This document shows positions 14,460-21,385 of a stretch of 21,385 bases of DNA, one piece after another; position 1 is the stretch's first letter, and every line of letters begins with the position of its first letter. Origin of the DNA: Planctomycetes bacterium UBA1662 (GTDB lineage: Bacteria > Planctomycetota > UBA8108); the NCBI GenBank assembly GCA_002320775.1, contig DCKY01000201.1:1-21385 (forward strand). Direction: 5' to 3'. The notes under the pieces were generated by a model. The model was not told the DNA's origin and made no database searches. It saw only the letters and a list, made by a program, of their open reading frames with translations. The position numbers were made by a program, and so were the translations under genes.

Positions 14460-15704
14460 ATGCCTGGAATCGACGATAAAGCAGGGCCCCTTGATCTTGT
14501 CCGGATCCGGGAGGATTTCCCCATCCTCACGCAGGAGGTTAACGGAAAGCCCCTTGTCTATCTCGACAACGCGGCTACGACGCAAAAACCAACCGCGGTA
14601 ATCGACTCAATTTGTGATTACTACCGCGAGTACAACTCCAACATCCATCGAGGGGTTCACACTCTCAGCCAGAAAGCTACGGATGCCTACGAGAGGGCAA
14701 GGGTGCGGACCATGGATTTTCTCGGCGCGGGGCGCCCCGAAGAAATCATTTTCGTTCGTGGGGCGACTGAAGGAATCAACCTGGTCTCCCAGGCTTATCT
14801 GCGGCCTCGGATCGAGCCCGGGGACGAGATTGTCATCAGCACCCTCGAACATCACTCCAATATAGTCCCGTGGCAATTACTCAGAGAGCAGGCAGGCGCG
14901 GTTCTCAAAGTTGCCCCCATCGACGATGATGGCGCTGTTGACATCCAGGCCTATCAAGATCTCCTGAGCGATCGAACTAAATTCGTATCTCTTGTGCACG
15001 TCTCCAATGCCCTTGGGACCATCAATCCCATCAGGGAAATGGTAGCCATGGCCCGGGAAAAAGAGATACCAGTCCTGGTGGATGGGGCGCAGGCTGCTGC
15101 ACACAGCCAGGTAGACGTTGGCAAGCTGGGGTGCGATTTCTATACAATCTCCGGCCACAAGATGTATGGCCCCACAGGCATCGGCGCTCTCTATGGCAAG
15201 GCTCAGCTCCTGGAGGAAATGCCGCCCTATCATGGAGGCGGAGAAATGATCCTCTCCGTCACCTTCGACAAGACCGAATACAATCGGATCCCCTACAAGT
15301 TTGAAGCAGGGACCCCGGACATTGCCGGCGCCATTGGTCTGGGCGCAGCGATAGAGTATATCGAGGAGGCCGGACTCGAGTCTATCGAGGCTCACGAAAA
15401 GAACCTTCTGGATTACGCGACCGCGGCCGCGTCTTCGATTGATGGCGTTGAGATCATCGGCCAGGCCCCGGCGAAAGCAGGGATACTCTCCTTCATTATC
15501 GATGGCGTCCATCCTCACGATGCCGGCACCATCCTGGACCAGCAAGGGGTGGCGGTAAGGGCCGGGCATCACTGCGCCCAGCCTGTTCTCGAGCGGCTTG
15601 GGGTGCAGGCTACGGTCCGGGCCTCCTTCGCTCTCTACAACACCAGGGAAGAGATTGATCTTCTCACTCATGGTATTACCAAGGCGGTGGAGGTATTTGC
15701 CTGA
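14460..15704 (+). CDS. sufS: Cysteine desulfurase SufS
   Basis: A PLP enzyme of 414 residues, class II (SufS/CsdA type), that removes sulfur from L-cysteine as a persulfide for cluster assembly. The PLP lysine is K234 in SGHKMYGPTG and the cofactor aspartate is D208 in DGAQAAAH; the histidine pair is in EHHSNIVPWQ (130-139). The catalytic cysteine is C372 in RAGHHCAQP, on the short class II loop. The gene lies between sufD (3 nt) and sufU (1-nt overlap, TGATG), so expression is probably coupled. SufU is the expected sulfur acceptor. Confidence 0.96.
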   Translation: MPGIDDKAGPLDLVRIREDFPILTQEVNGKPLVYLDNAATTQKPTAVIDSICDYYREYNSNIHRGVHTLSQKATDAYERARVRTMDFLGAGRPEEIIFVRGATEGINLVSQAYLRPRIEPGDEIVISTLEHHSNIVPWQLLREQAGAVLKVAPIDDDGAVDIQAYQDLLSDRTKFVSLVHVSNALGTINPIREMVAMAREKEIPVLVDGAQAAAHSQVDVGKLGCDFYTISGHKMYGPTGIGALYGKAQLLEEMPPYHGGGEMILSVTFDKTEYNRIPYKFEAGTPDIAGAIGLGAAIEYIEEAGLESIEAHEKNLLDYATAAASSIDGVEIIGQAPAKAGILSFIIDGVHPHDAGTILDQQGVAVRAGHHCAQPVLERLGVQATVRASFALYNTREEIDLLTHGITKAVEVFA

Positions 15705-16162
15705 TGTCCGGACTTCGTGACCTCTATCAGGAGCTGATCCTGGACCACGGCAAGTCGCCAAGGAACCATCGACCTATGGACGACTGCACCCACCAGGCGA
15801 ACGGCTTCAACCCGGTTTGCGGGGACAAGGTAAATCTTTATCTCTCCTGCGAGGACGGCCGGGTCACCGACGCATCCTTCGAGGGGAACGGCTGCGCCAT
15901 CTCAACGGCCTCCGCCTCCATGCTCACCCAGCTGGTCAGAGGCAAGAGTGTTGAGGATATTTCCGAGCTGCGCCGGATGGTGGGGGCCATGCTTACGTCC
16001 GCCCCCGGAGAGCATGATCAGGAGGAGATCGAAAAATTGGGGAAGCTGGCAGCCTTCTCCGGTGTCTGTGAATTTCCCGGCAGGGTAAAATGCGCGACCC
16101 TAGCGTGGCATACGCTGGATGCGGCCCTGAAGGACGGCAAGAAAACCATTTCGACGGAGTGA
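15704..16162 (+). CDS. sufU: SufU-type sulfurtransferase/scaffold
   Basis: A 152-residue IscU-like protein of the SufU branch. Its metal site is complete: C39 and D41 in NPVCGDKV, C64 in GNGCAIS and C130 in RVKCATLAWH. The 18-21-residue insertion typical of SufU relative to IscU lies between the second and third cysteines (about 80-120, including LTSAP). In Bacillus, SufU is a zinc protein that takes persulfide sulfur from SufS and passes it to SufB, which fits the linkage here: its ATG overlaps the sufS stop by one base and sufT follows 4 nt later. No SufE or IscU is present in the window. Confidence 0.94.
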   Translation: MSGLRDLYQELILDHGKSPRNHRPMDDCTHQANGFNPVCGDKVNLYLSCEDGRVTDASFEGNGCAISTASASMLTQLVRGKSVEDISELRRMVGAMLTSAPGEHDQEEIEKLGKLAAFSGVCEFPGRVKCATLAWHTLDAALKDGKKTISTE

Positions 16163-16166
16163 AAAA

Positions 16167-16544
16167 ATGACGCCTGAAGACAACGAAGCACCAGAAGCGG
16201 AAAACCCTTCGGATGATCTCCCCGGCCCGGAAGATCGTGAGTTGACTCCGCTCGAGGAAGACATTCGCCTGGTCCTGAAATCGGTTTACGACCCGGAGGT
16301 CCCAGTCGATATCTACGACCTGGGGCTTGTTTACAATTTCTGTGTGAATTGCGAAGGCAAGGTAGACGTCAAGATGACCTTGACCAGCCCGGCTTGTCCC
16401 GTTGCGGGGACTCTGCCCATAGAGGTCGAATCCAAGATCAAGGACATCGTTGGGGTTACCCAGTGCAATGTAGACCTCGTCTGGGATCCTCCCTGGAATC
16501 CCAGCATGATGACCGAAGCCGCAAAGCTGAAGCTCAATCTTTAA
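16167..16544 (+). CDS. sufT: SufT/MIP18-family Fe-S maturation protein
   Basis: A 125-residue protein of the MIP18 (DUF59) family, cytoplasmic. After an acidic, probably disordered N terminus (1-28), the domain shows the conserved DPEVPVDIYDLGLVY (42-56), the T-S-P-A-C-P (C77) motif and the aromatic end VWDPPW (W106, W110). SufT and related proteins help load clusters onto target proteins in bacteria such as Staphylococcus. Position as last suf gene, 4 nt after sufU, supports the name. A hairpin follows the stop. Confidence 0.9.
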   Translation: MTPEDNEAPEAENPSDDLPGPEDRELTPLEEDIRLVLKSVYDPEVPVDIYDLGLVYNFCVNCEGKVDVKMTLTSPACPVAGTLPIEVESKIKDIVGVTQCNVDLVWDPPWNPSMMTEAAKLKLNL

Positions 16545-16552
16545 GCCGATAG

Positions 16553-16579
16553 CCCGCCAGCTTGCCGGTGATGGGCGGG
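16553..16579. terminator. Possible bidirectional terminator hairpin between sufT and rpsT
   Basis: CCCGCC (16553-16558) can pair with GGCGGG (16574-16579) around a 15-nt loop, in the 63-nt gap between the convergent sufT and rpsT genes. There is no T run on either side, so an intrinsic terminator is only possible. Confidence 0.35.
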
Positions 16580-16607
16580 TCACACGTCTCGAGGCGGAGG
16601 TGCCGGC

Positions 16608-16874
16608 TCAGCCCTGGATCCCTGCCAGGCCTTTGGCGATAGCTGATTTCTGTCGAGCTATGTTATTCCGATGGAAGAGGTGGTTTTTCTCGGCCTTATC
16701 GAGGCTCGAGGCCAACTCTCTTGACACTGACTCAGCGCCTGCCTTGTCCTGGCTCTCGACCAGGGCGTTGAATTTCTTGGTGAGTGTCCGAATTTCGCTT
16801 TTGGCGCTCTTGTTGCGGATACGGCTCTTTTCGTTCTGCCTGATCCGCTTCTTGGCCTGAAGGCTATTTGCCAT
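16608..16874 (-). CDS. rpsT: Ribosomal protein S20
   Basis: An 88-residue, basic, helical protein matching bS20: MANSLQAKKRIRQNEK-SRIRNKS at the start and the HRNNIARQKSAIAK pattern near the end. S20 binds 16S rRNA in the body of the 30S subunit. ATG 16874 has AGGA 8 nt upstream. It lies 121 nt behind the TPR gene and converges on sufT, so it is likely a separate transcript. A possible promoter lies in the gap (TTTATG, 17 nt, TACTAT) but is weak. Confidence 0.95.
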   Translation of the reverse strand: MANSLQAKKRIRQNEKSRIRNKSAKSEIRTLTKKFNALVESQDKAGAESVSRELASSLDKAEKNHLFHRNNIARQKSAIAKGLAGIQG

Positions 16875-16995
16875 GAGGGTGTTCCTGTAAACGTCTTAAA
16901 TCGTGTAAGCCCCGGATAGTACTTTGAAGAGAGCCCGGCATAAACAAAAAAATTACTTCCGGAAATCCATGTGCAGCGGAGCGCCGGTTTGGGGG

Positions 16996-18417
16996 CTATT
17001 CAGCCTGCTTTTTTTTCATGAGGCCATCGACACGTGTTGAGACGTCCCTGAAGCCTATATCCGTCGCCATAATGACCTGGTATTGCTCCAGGGCGTCATC
17101 GTATTCACCGCTGTCTTCGGCGGCGGTGGCCAGATTGTAGCGAATATCCTTGGCGATATCGCTATCCGGGTCAGCTACCCCTTTGAGAGCCTCCTGGTAC
17201 TGCGCTATAGCGATAGCGTGTACATTTTTCTTCTGGAAGCATTTCCCCATATTGTTCTGCGCCCTGACCTTGAACTTGGGGTCCTTGACGGCTTTCTGGA
17301 ACTGCTCGATTGCCTGGTCGTGGCTCCCGCCCTGCATCAACAATTCGCCATAGACCAGCTTGAGCTCATAGTCCGTCGGGTGAGCCTGGACCTTGCGTTC
17401 ATATTCACCGGTCTTGAACTCGATAGCCTTGGCCTCGGCCTCGTCCAGTTTCGCCTTCACGGCGCCGAGCTCATCTTCGGATCCTCCGCCTTCTTCAAGC
17501 TTGCCTGCCTGTTCTTTGAGCTCAGCGATCCCTTCGTCAAGGATGGCTTCCTCGAGAGTGCCGATCCTGTCGATAGCGAAAAGGTCCTGCGGGTTCACCT
17601 CGAGAGCCTTCTTATACGCCGCCTTGGCATGCTTCCACTTCCTCAGGTCCTGGTAGAGCGCGCCAAGCTCGCGCCAGAGCCTTGAATTGGTCGGGTCTGC
17701 GCGCAGGTCCTCCTTCTTGAAGCGTATGGCTTCAACCCGGTCCTGGTCGGTCCTGAGAACCTTGGCTTTCTGTTCGAGGTCTGCGGACTCCTCCTCGCTC
17801 TTGAGCATCGACCTGAAGGAATCGTCCCCGGTTTCGGATTTCTTCTCTTCGACGGCATCGACCATCGTGGCTGCGGACAAGTCCCGGATCGCCTTGCCGG
17901 CCTCCTTGTCTTCCGGCCGATACATCTTCAGTTTCTCCCACGCCTCAATCGCCTTTTTCGGCTCACCCTCTCCCCTCCAGAGGGTTCCCAGTTTCCTGTA
18001 GCTTTCCACGTGGGTCTTGTCGATGTCCGTCAGGTCGGAAAGGATGGCGATCGCGCTCCGGGGGGCTTCGATGATCTCGAGCATCTCTGCGAGGTCGAAA
18101 AGAAGCTGGGTGTTGTGAGGCTGAATCTTGAGAGCGTTCTCAATTTCCAGGATGGCCTCGTCCCACTTCTTCTGGACCTTGAGCTTCTTTGCATTGGCGA
18201 GCTTGCCGGCTGACTTAAGCTTGGCGCCGACTCCGCCAGCAGGATTACCTCCATTGCTTTCAACCAGCTGAGCTTCGATCCGATGCAGCGTTTGGCGTTC
18301 GTCGGCGGCCTTGGGATTGATGGTAAGTCCCTGAAGGTAGAGCTCGATCGAATACTCGAAATTCCCTTTTCGGGCGGCCTGCTCGGCTCGCTGAAATATG
18401 TCTTTTGCAGTATTCAC
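16996..18417 (-). CDS. Tetratricopeptide-repeat protein
   Basis: A 473-residue, highly charged, mostly helical cytoplasmic protein with at least seven TPR units (about 3-36, 68-100, 137-170, 245-278, 349-382, 386-415 and 424-457), showing the usual A-x-x-x-Y/W and P-32-type residues (ALKIQP, ALEVNP). A charged helical segment (about 285-345) may be a coiled coil. No signal peptide or membrane segment is seen. TPR proteins act as protein-protein adaptors, and partners cannot be named. The start is GTG 18417, with AAGGA 9 nt upstream. Transcription probably begins near 18605, giving a leader of about 190 nt that contains a 9-bp hairpin. rpsT follows downstream. Confidence 0.85.
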   Translation of the reverse strand: MNTAKDIFQRAEQAARKGNFEYSIELYLQGLTINPKAADERQTLHRIEAQLVESNGGNPAGGVGAKLKSAGKLANAKKLKVQKKWDEAILEIENALKIQPHNTQLLFDLAEMLEIIEAPRSAIAILSDLTDIDKTHVESYRKLGTLWRGEGEPKKAIEAWEKLKMYRPEDKEAGKAIRDLSAATMVDAVEEKKSETGDDSFRSMLKSEEESADLEQKAKVLRTDQDRVEAIRFKKEDLRADPTNSRLWRELGALYQDLRKWKHAKAAYKKALEVNPQDLFAIDRIGTLEEAILDEGIAELKEQAGKLEEGGGSEDELGAVKAKLDEAEAKAIEFKTGEYERKVQAHPTDYELKLVYGELLMQGGSHDQAIEQFQKAVKDPKFKVRAQNNMGKCFQKKNVHAIAIAQYQEALKGVADPDSDIAKDIRYNLATAAEDSGEYDDALEQYQVIMATDIGFRDVSTRVDGLMKKKQAE

Positions 18418-18426
18418 GAAGATAAG

Positions 18427-18431
18427 TCCTT
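18427..18431 (-). promoter_or_regulatory. Shine-Dalgarno AAGGA deciding the GTG start of the TPR gene
   Basis: AAGGA lies 9 nt before GTG 18417, only 13 nt after the leader hairpin on the transcript. Confidence 0.7.
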
Positions 18432-18444
18432 AAAGAAAATCGTA

Positions 18445-18467
18445 TCGACCAGAAAATCTCTGGTCGA
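18445..18467 (-). promoter_or_regulatory. Perfect 9-bp hairpin in the TPR gene leader
   Basis: TCGACCAGA (18445-18453) and TCTGGTCGA (18459-18467) are exact complements with a 5-nt loop. On the transcript it ends about 27 nt before the GTG and is followed by a T-rich stretch with the Shine-Dalgarno. It may be an mRNA stem, attenuator or protein site. Confidence 0.6.
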
Positions 18468-18611
18468 CTCAAAGGCAACTTTCTCCACCCCGCAAATCCA
18501 TTCAAGCCGACCGAAAACCTTGGCCAGGAGGCACAGAGGGAGACTCGGCGCAGACAGTCTGGAGACGGGGGGGTAATCAAAGAAAGATACCACCTGATAA
18601 CGTCTAAAGCA

Positions 18612-18640
18612 ATTATACCAGCGGAGGTCAGGCAGCCCAA
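18612..18640 (-). promoter_or_regulatory. Predicted sigma70-type promoter for the TPR gene
   Basis: On the minus strand TTGGGC (18635-18640), a 17-nt spacer and a perfect TATAAT (18612-18617). The -10 is extended (TGG before TATAAT). The predicted start near 18605 leaves a leader of about 190 nt. Confidence 0.6.
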
Positions 18641-18769
18641 ATACGGCCTTTTACGGTTCCTCGCTCCATTGACGGGATTTTTGGCGTATGGACACTAACT
18701 GCATCCTTACACCGGTAATGCCACAGGGCAGGCATGGCTGCTCAAGCAGTCAACTGCGGGGCCGGGAGC

Positions 18770-19084
18770 CTAATAGGGAAGCTCTCCGTGGCTGGTTTCG
18801 TAATCCGGGGTGTCGACCATTGCGATCGCATCCCAGGGGCAGCCATCCAGAAACGTTCCCTCCGGTCCCTTGGTTGTACATTTTCGGCAGCCGATACACT
18901 TGAGGGGGTCGACTTCGATAACGCCAAAGGCCGGCGCTCCGGGGTTTTGAACGAGAATCATGCACTCATCCACGGGGCAGTAGGTCTGACAGACTGGCGC
19001 GCCTGCGCATCCAGTACAGGATTCAGTAATATGCGCGAGCACTTTGGGCTTTTTTTTGCGCCTCTTGGGTTCCGCTGTCGCCAT
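18770..19084 (-). CDS. Two-cluster [4Fe-4S] ferredoxin-like protein
   Basis: A 104-residue soluble electron carrier with two cysteine sets. The first is C23, C26, C32, C36 (CX2CX5CX3CP), the second C63, C66, C69, C82 (CX2CX2CX12CP). C41 is extra. The N terminus is very basic (KRRKKKPK, 7-14) and the C terminus acidic. The longer inter-cysteine spacings set it apart from bacterial 2[4Fe-4S] ferredoxins with CX2CX2CX3CP, but the pattern CTGCAG-CQTYCPV and KCIGCRKC-DGCPWDA is that of a small family seen in environmental Gram-negatives. ATG 19084 has a GGAGAG upstream. Redox partner unknown. It lies 133 nt behind gph, with a hairpin between. Confidence 0.85.
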   Translation of the reverse strand: MATAEPKRRKKKPKVLAHITESCTGCAGAPVCQTYCPVDECMILVQNPGAPAFGVIEVDPLKCIGCRKCTTKGPEGTFLDGCPWDAIAMVDTPDYETSHGELPY

Positions 19085-19184
19085 TGTGAGATCTCTCCGA
19101 GTCCTTGCCTTCGCACTGACGCCATCGCCAGTCGCCGGTATTCTAACGATCCTGCCGCCCGGTGACTATTGCATTTTAATTTTG

Positions 19185-19201
19185 CGGGGCGACCTGCCCC
19201 G
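19185..19201 (-). terminator. GC-rich hairpin after gph
   Basis: CGGGGC and GCCCCG (6-bp stem, 5-nt loop) start 17 nt past the gph stop, followed on the transcript by CAAAATTAAAAT. The stem is good but there is no U run, so termination is uncertain. Confidence 0.35.
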
Positions 19202-19217
19202 GAGACAGCAAGTTCAC

Positions 19218-19856
19218 CTACAAGAGCCCGGGAAGGTCCAGGAGAGAGCTTAGCAGGTAGTCCGGCGGGTAATTTAAAAAGTCCCCGGGCCGGAATCCGA
19301 ACTGGACCCCTGCTATTTGACACCCGCAGTTGCGGGCGGTAAGAACATCCACGCTGGTATCGCCAACAAGAAGGGTTCTCTCCGGCGCGGCCGCTGATTT
19401 TTCGATGAGACTGAGAATTGCGGCGGGATCCGGCTTCCTGCCAAGGTCGCCATCTCCCCCAATCACGTCTTCGAAGTAAGGGGCAAGGCCAAGCTTGTTC
19501 AGGATTTTCCTCGTCGGCGCAATGGGTTTATTGGTAAGGACGCCGAGGCGAGCCGGGGCAAGCATCGGCAAAACTTCAAGTGCCCCGGGATAGCACTCGG
19601 CGTGGTCGGTGCAGTGCTCCAGGTAATGTTCAAGAAAGCTGGCGAGGACCCTTTGGCAGGTCTCGTCTGGAAAGCCCGCCCCGACAGAACGCTGCACGAG
19701 CTTCAAGGCGCCATCGCCGACAAATCGGACAACGGTTTCAATAGGGTGGCAGGGGAGCCCTTCAGCCTCAAGCGCGCAATTGACGCTCCGCGCAAGGTCT
19801 TCCCTCGTCTCCACAAGCGTTCCGTCCAAGTCAAATACGATCAGGTCAAACTGCAT
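19218..19856 (-). CDS. gph: HAD hydrolase, phosphoglycolate-phosphatase-like
   Basis: A 212-residue cytoplasmic HAD phosphatase. Motif I is DLDGT (D9 and D11; D9 takes the phosphoryl group), motif II is TNKP, motif III is the lysine of GRKPDP and motif IV is GDTSVD. The cap between motifs I and II is helical (class I). The motif set and length match Gph (2-phosphoglycolate phosphatase), which recycles phosphoglycolate from DNA repair or oxygenase reactions. The related PpaX/pyrophosphatase branch is hard to exclude. ATG 19856 has no strong Shine-Dalgarno. It is divergent from ccmE. Confidence 0.85.
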   Translation of the reverse strand: MQFDLIVFDLDGTLVETREDLARSVNCALEAEGLPCHPIETVVRFVGDGALKLVQRSVGAGFPDETCQRVLASFLEHYLEHCTDHAECYPGALEVLPMLAPARLGVLTNKPIAPTRKILNKLGLAPYFEDVIGGDGDLGRKPDPAAILSLIEKSAAAPERTLLVGDTSVDVLTARNCGCQIAGVQFGFRPGDFLNYPPDYLLSSLLDLPGLL

Positions 19857-19903
19857 GGCAGAAGAGCCCGCCTTTCGAGATACGTCAGTAAATAATGCGG
19901 GCA

Positions 19904-19916
19904 GCCTGTGACAGGC
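19904..19916. promoter_or_regulatory. Perfect palindrome GCCTGT-G-ACAGGC
   Basis: A 6+1+6 inverted repeat lies between divergent gph and ccmE, about 48 nt before gph and 23 nt upstream of the ccmE -35. Position suits an operator; no regulator is identified. Confidence 0.4.
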
Positions 19917-19938
19917 GGCCCGTAAACCTTCGTCGCTA

Positions 19939-19967
19939 TTGCCGTAAAGAAAAGCATCCTATATACT
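19939..19967 (+). promoter_or_regulatory. Predicted sigma70-type promoter for ccmEF
   Basis: TTGCCG (19939-19944), 17-nt spacer, TATACT (19962-19967). Both boxes and spacing are close to consensus. Transcription would start near 19974, about 63 nt before the ccmE ATG. Confidence 0.65.
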
Positions 19968-20036
19968 CTGCTTCTGGTGGATACTGTAAGCAGACATTTA
20001 TTCTTTTCCTACCAGAGCAGTGAGCGGGGCGGATCA

Positions 20037-20549
20037 ATGCGACTTTTTGTTATCGGGGCCATCTTTGTCCTCTCGGCGGTTACGCTCGTGACCGTGGGAG
20101 TTCTTTCCAGCGGAATTCGCAGGTTCGAGCTAAAGGATTTATTTGATCCTGATTCTGAAATGAAGCTCGGGGAAAACATCGTCGTGGACAACGGGCAGAT
20201 TGTAGCGATCGAGTCCCTGTCCCCGAACCTGGTTTTCAAATACGCTACCGAGCAGCGGCCCGAGGAAAGCATCCGTGTCGAAAGCAGTCGAAACCCTCCT
20301 GAAAATTTTCGGGTCGGAATTGGGGCGAGCATAAAAGGCACCTTCGATCCGCAGACGCGATCCTTCAAGGCCTATCAGGTCAGCACGAATTGCCCGAGTC
20401 GTTACGACCCAAAAGAAGAATTAAAAAAGATCGACCAGCAACGGAAGGCGGAAGGCCAACCGGCTCCCTACAAACCTGTGCCCACCGGCGCTTCTTTGCC
20501 TCGACATCATGAGAATAAAACAGTGGCCCTTCGCGGTTCGGTTCGTTGA
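20037..20549 (+). CDS. ccmE: Cytochrome c maturation protein CcmE, Cys-type (CxxxY)
   Basis: The frame opens at 19977, but ATG 20037 gives the N-terminal membrane anchor (residues 2-25) at once and a Shine-Dalgarno-like GGGGCGG upstream, so 170 residues. CcmE is the periplasmic heme chaperone that binds heme covalently and passes it to CcmF. The OB-fold core is recognisable (VESSRNPPENFRVG, GTFDPQTRSFKAYQV), but the heme-binding HxxxY is replaced by C119-P-S-R-Y123 (CxxxY). This Cys form is known from archaea and sulfate reducers such as Desulfovibrio. A lysine-rich tail ends with an HH (157-158). ccmF starts 39 nt later. CcmE identity is my reading of a divergent family, supported by the ccmF neighbour. 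Confidence 0.82.
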   Translation: MRLFVIGAIFVLSAVTLVTVGVLSSGIRRFELKDLFDPDSEMKLGENIVVDNGQIVAIESLSPNLVFKYATEQRPEESIRVESSRNPPENFRVGIGASIKGTFDPQTRSFKAYQVSTNCPSRYDPKEELKKIDQQRKAEGQPAPYKPVPTGASLPRHHENKTVALRGSVR

Positions 20550-20588
20550 CACCGCCCAAAGGACCGAAAGAGTAGTGGACCCTACCTG

Positions 20589-21385
20589 ATGGACGTATTG
20601 AATTTCGGCTATTCCTTGCTTTGGGTGACAGTCATCCTTCTGGCTGTAATCGCAGGCCTTTGCCTGGCCGGGATCCAGGCTCGTGACCGCCGCTACATCA
20701 AGAGCGCAAGGGTCGGCTTCTATATCAACTTCATCCTTATACTCGCAGCCTCCGGCACGCTTGTCTGGGGATTCATCGCCGGCTGCTACAACAATGAGTA
20801 CATCTGGGGCTATTCCGACAAGGACCTCCCTTTCTTTTTTAAATTTGCCGGACTCTGGGCCGGGCTGGATGGGTCCCTCTTATTCTGGACCCTGATACTT
20901 GCAGGCGTCAGCGCCCTGGCTGCGCTCCAGCATCGTTGGAGCTCCCTCCACCCAAGCGGCCGTCGCATGGAGCCCTATGTCTATCTTGTGCTCTGCGCCA
21001 TCATCGGATTCTTTGTTGCCCTGGCCATCAGGGAGAATCCCTTTAATGAGATGGAGCCCCGCCAGGCGATCCACCTCGCCTCAGCCTACAATATTCCATT
21101 GGACCATCAGGGTAACCTGCTCAATGGAAAAGGGCTCAATCCTCAGCTGGTCAATTACTGGTTCGTCATCCATCCGCCCTGCCTCTACCTGGGCATGGTC
21201 ATCTTTGCCGTGCCTTTTGCTTTCGGAATGGCGGCCTTGATCTCCGGCGAACTGGGCTCGTATTGGGTCCGGGTCACCAGGCGGTGGACCATGGCGGCCT
21301 GGCTGTTTTTGACCTGTGGAATCATCCTTGGCGGACTCTGGGCCTACCGCCAATTGGGGTGGGGCGGCTACTGGGCCTGGGACCC
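20589..21385 (+). CDS. ccmF: Cytochrome c heme lyase CcmF, N-terminal part (runs off the window)
   Basis: ATG 20589 opens a frame that stays open to the window end: 265 residues of a polytopic membrane protein. Hydrophobic helices cover most of the sequence (about 8-28, 42-64, 95-113, 127-148, 190-212 and 230-252). Family motifs are clear: GLNPQLVNYWFVIHPPCLYLG (about 180-200) with a conserved histidine, and the start of the WWD heme-handling domain, LGWGGYWAWD, at the very end. CcmF with CcmH ligates heme to apocytochrome CXXCH motifs. It follows ccmE by 39 nt and is read from the same predicted promoter. The rest of the gene, and any ccmGH, is outside the window. Confidence 0.93.
   Translation, partial: MDVLNFGYSLLWVTVILLAVIAGLCLAGIQARDRRYIKSARVGFYINFILILAASGTLVWGFIAGCYNNEYIWGYSDKDLPFFFKFAGLWAGLDGSLLFWTLILAGVSALAALQHRWSSLHPSGRRMEPYVYLVLCAIIGFFVALAIRENPFNEMEPRQAIHLASAYNIPLDHQGNLLNGKGLNPQLVNYWFVIHPPCLYLGMVIFAVPFAFGMAALISGELGSYWVRVTRRWTMAAWLFLTCGIILGGLWAYRQLGWGGYWAWD

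Larger units (their letters stand above)
18418..18769. other. Intergenic/leader region between ferredoxin and TPR genes
   Basis: This 352-nt stretch holds the TPR promoter, its leader hairpin and Shine-Dalgarno. From 18641 to 18769, just past the ferredoxin stop, I see only short GC-rich self-complementary motifs (for example CTGCTCAAGCAG) and no T-tailed terminator. Open frames here have no recognisable product. Confidence 0.6.

Noticed and set aside
14877..15761. Long open frame (294 codons) antisense to sufS
   Set aside because: A shadow of the sufS coding frame, with low-complexity composition and no family features.
15993..16583. Open frame antisense to sufU/sufT (196 codons)
   Set aside because: It crosses two certain genes and has no protein-like motifs.
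16875..16995. Intrinsic terminator between the TPR gene and rpsT
   Set aside because: A run of seven T on the minus strand is present, but no adequate stem precedes it.

Overview
The window (moderately GC-rich, no tRNA, rRNA, CRISPR array, integrase or insertion sequence seen) looks like ordinary chromosome from a Gram-negative-type bacterium, most likely of the Planctomycetota/PVC kind. That placement is an inference from the gene families: a Tat-exported hydroxypyruvate-isomerase-like TIM barrel, a membrane-anchored squalene-cyclase-like toroid protein, a secreted ThuA-domain protein, a PQQ-type beta-propeller behind membrane helices, an FHA protein and a large TPR protein. Several genes start with TTG or GTG, each start backed by a Shine-Dalgarno sequence or tight gene packing.

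Layout. (1) 1-6468, all leftward: a Tat-exported TIM-barrel isomerase, a single-chain altronate/galactarate-type dehydratase, a membrane-anchored PQQ-like beta-propeller, and a MacB/LolCDE-like ABC permease and ATPase. These form a tight operon with gaps of 12 nt or less, or overlaps. A terminator-like hairpin and a new promoter then precede a truncated FHA-domain gene at the window edge. (2) 6469-8566, rightward: a 364-nt leader/intergenic stretch holding a terminator-like stem-loop, then a TM-anchored, proline-linked terpene-cyclase-like toroid protein. (3) 8581-10022, leftward: ribonuclease HI and a secreted ThuA-like protein. (4) 10161-16544, rightward: a complete SUF iron-sulfur cluster operon, rrf2-sufB-sufC-sufD-sufS-sufU-sufT. 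The Rrf2 regulator has three cysteines, and a perfect palindrome sits on the predicted -10 of its promoter. (5) 16608-19856, leftward: rpsT (S20), a 473-residue TPR protein with a long structured leader, a small two-cluster ferredoxin, and a phosphoglycolate-phosphatase-like HAD protein. (6) 19939-21385, rightward: a good sigma70-type promoter, ccmE and the start of ccmF (System I cytochrome c maturation), running off the window.

How the parts fit. SufS removes sulfur from cysteine, SufU relays it, SufBCD builds the cluster and SufT helps maturation, while the Rrf2 protein probably senses cluster supply. The ferredoxin is a likely client. The ccm genes point to respiratory c-type cytochromes. 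Their CcmE has the CxxxY heme-binding motif instead of HxxxY, the variant known from archaea and some sulfate reducers. No wholly novel multi-gene system is evident. The points most worth pursuing are the Cys-type CcmE, the promoter palindrome of the suf operon, the sugar-acid/propeller/ABC operon, the structured leaders, and the 10-nt poly-C tract before the FHA gene.
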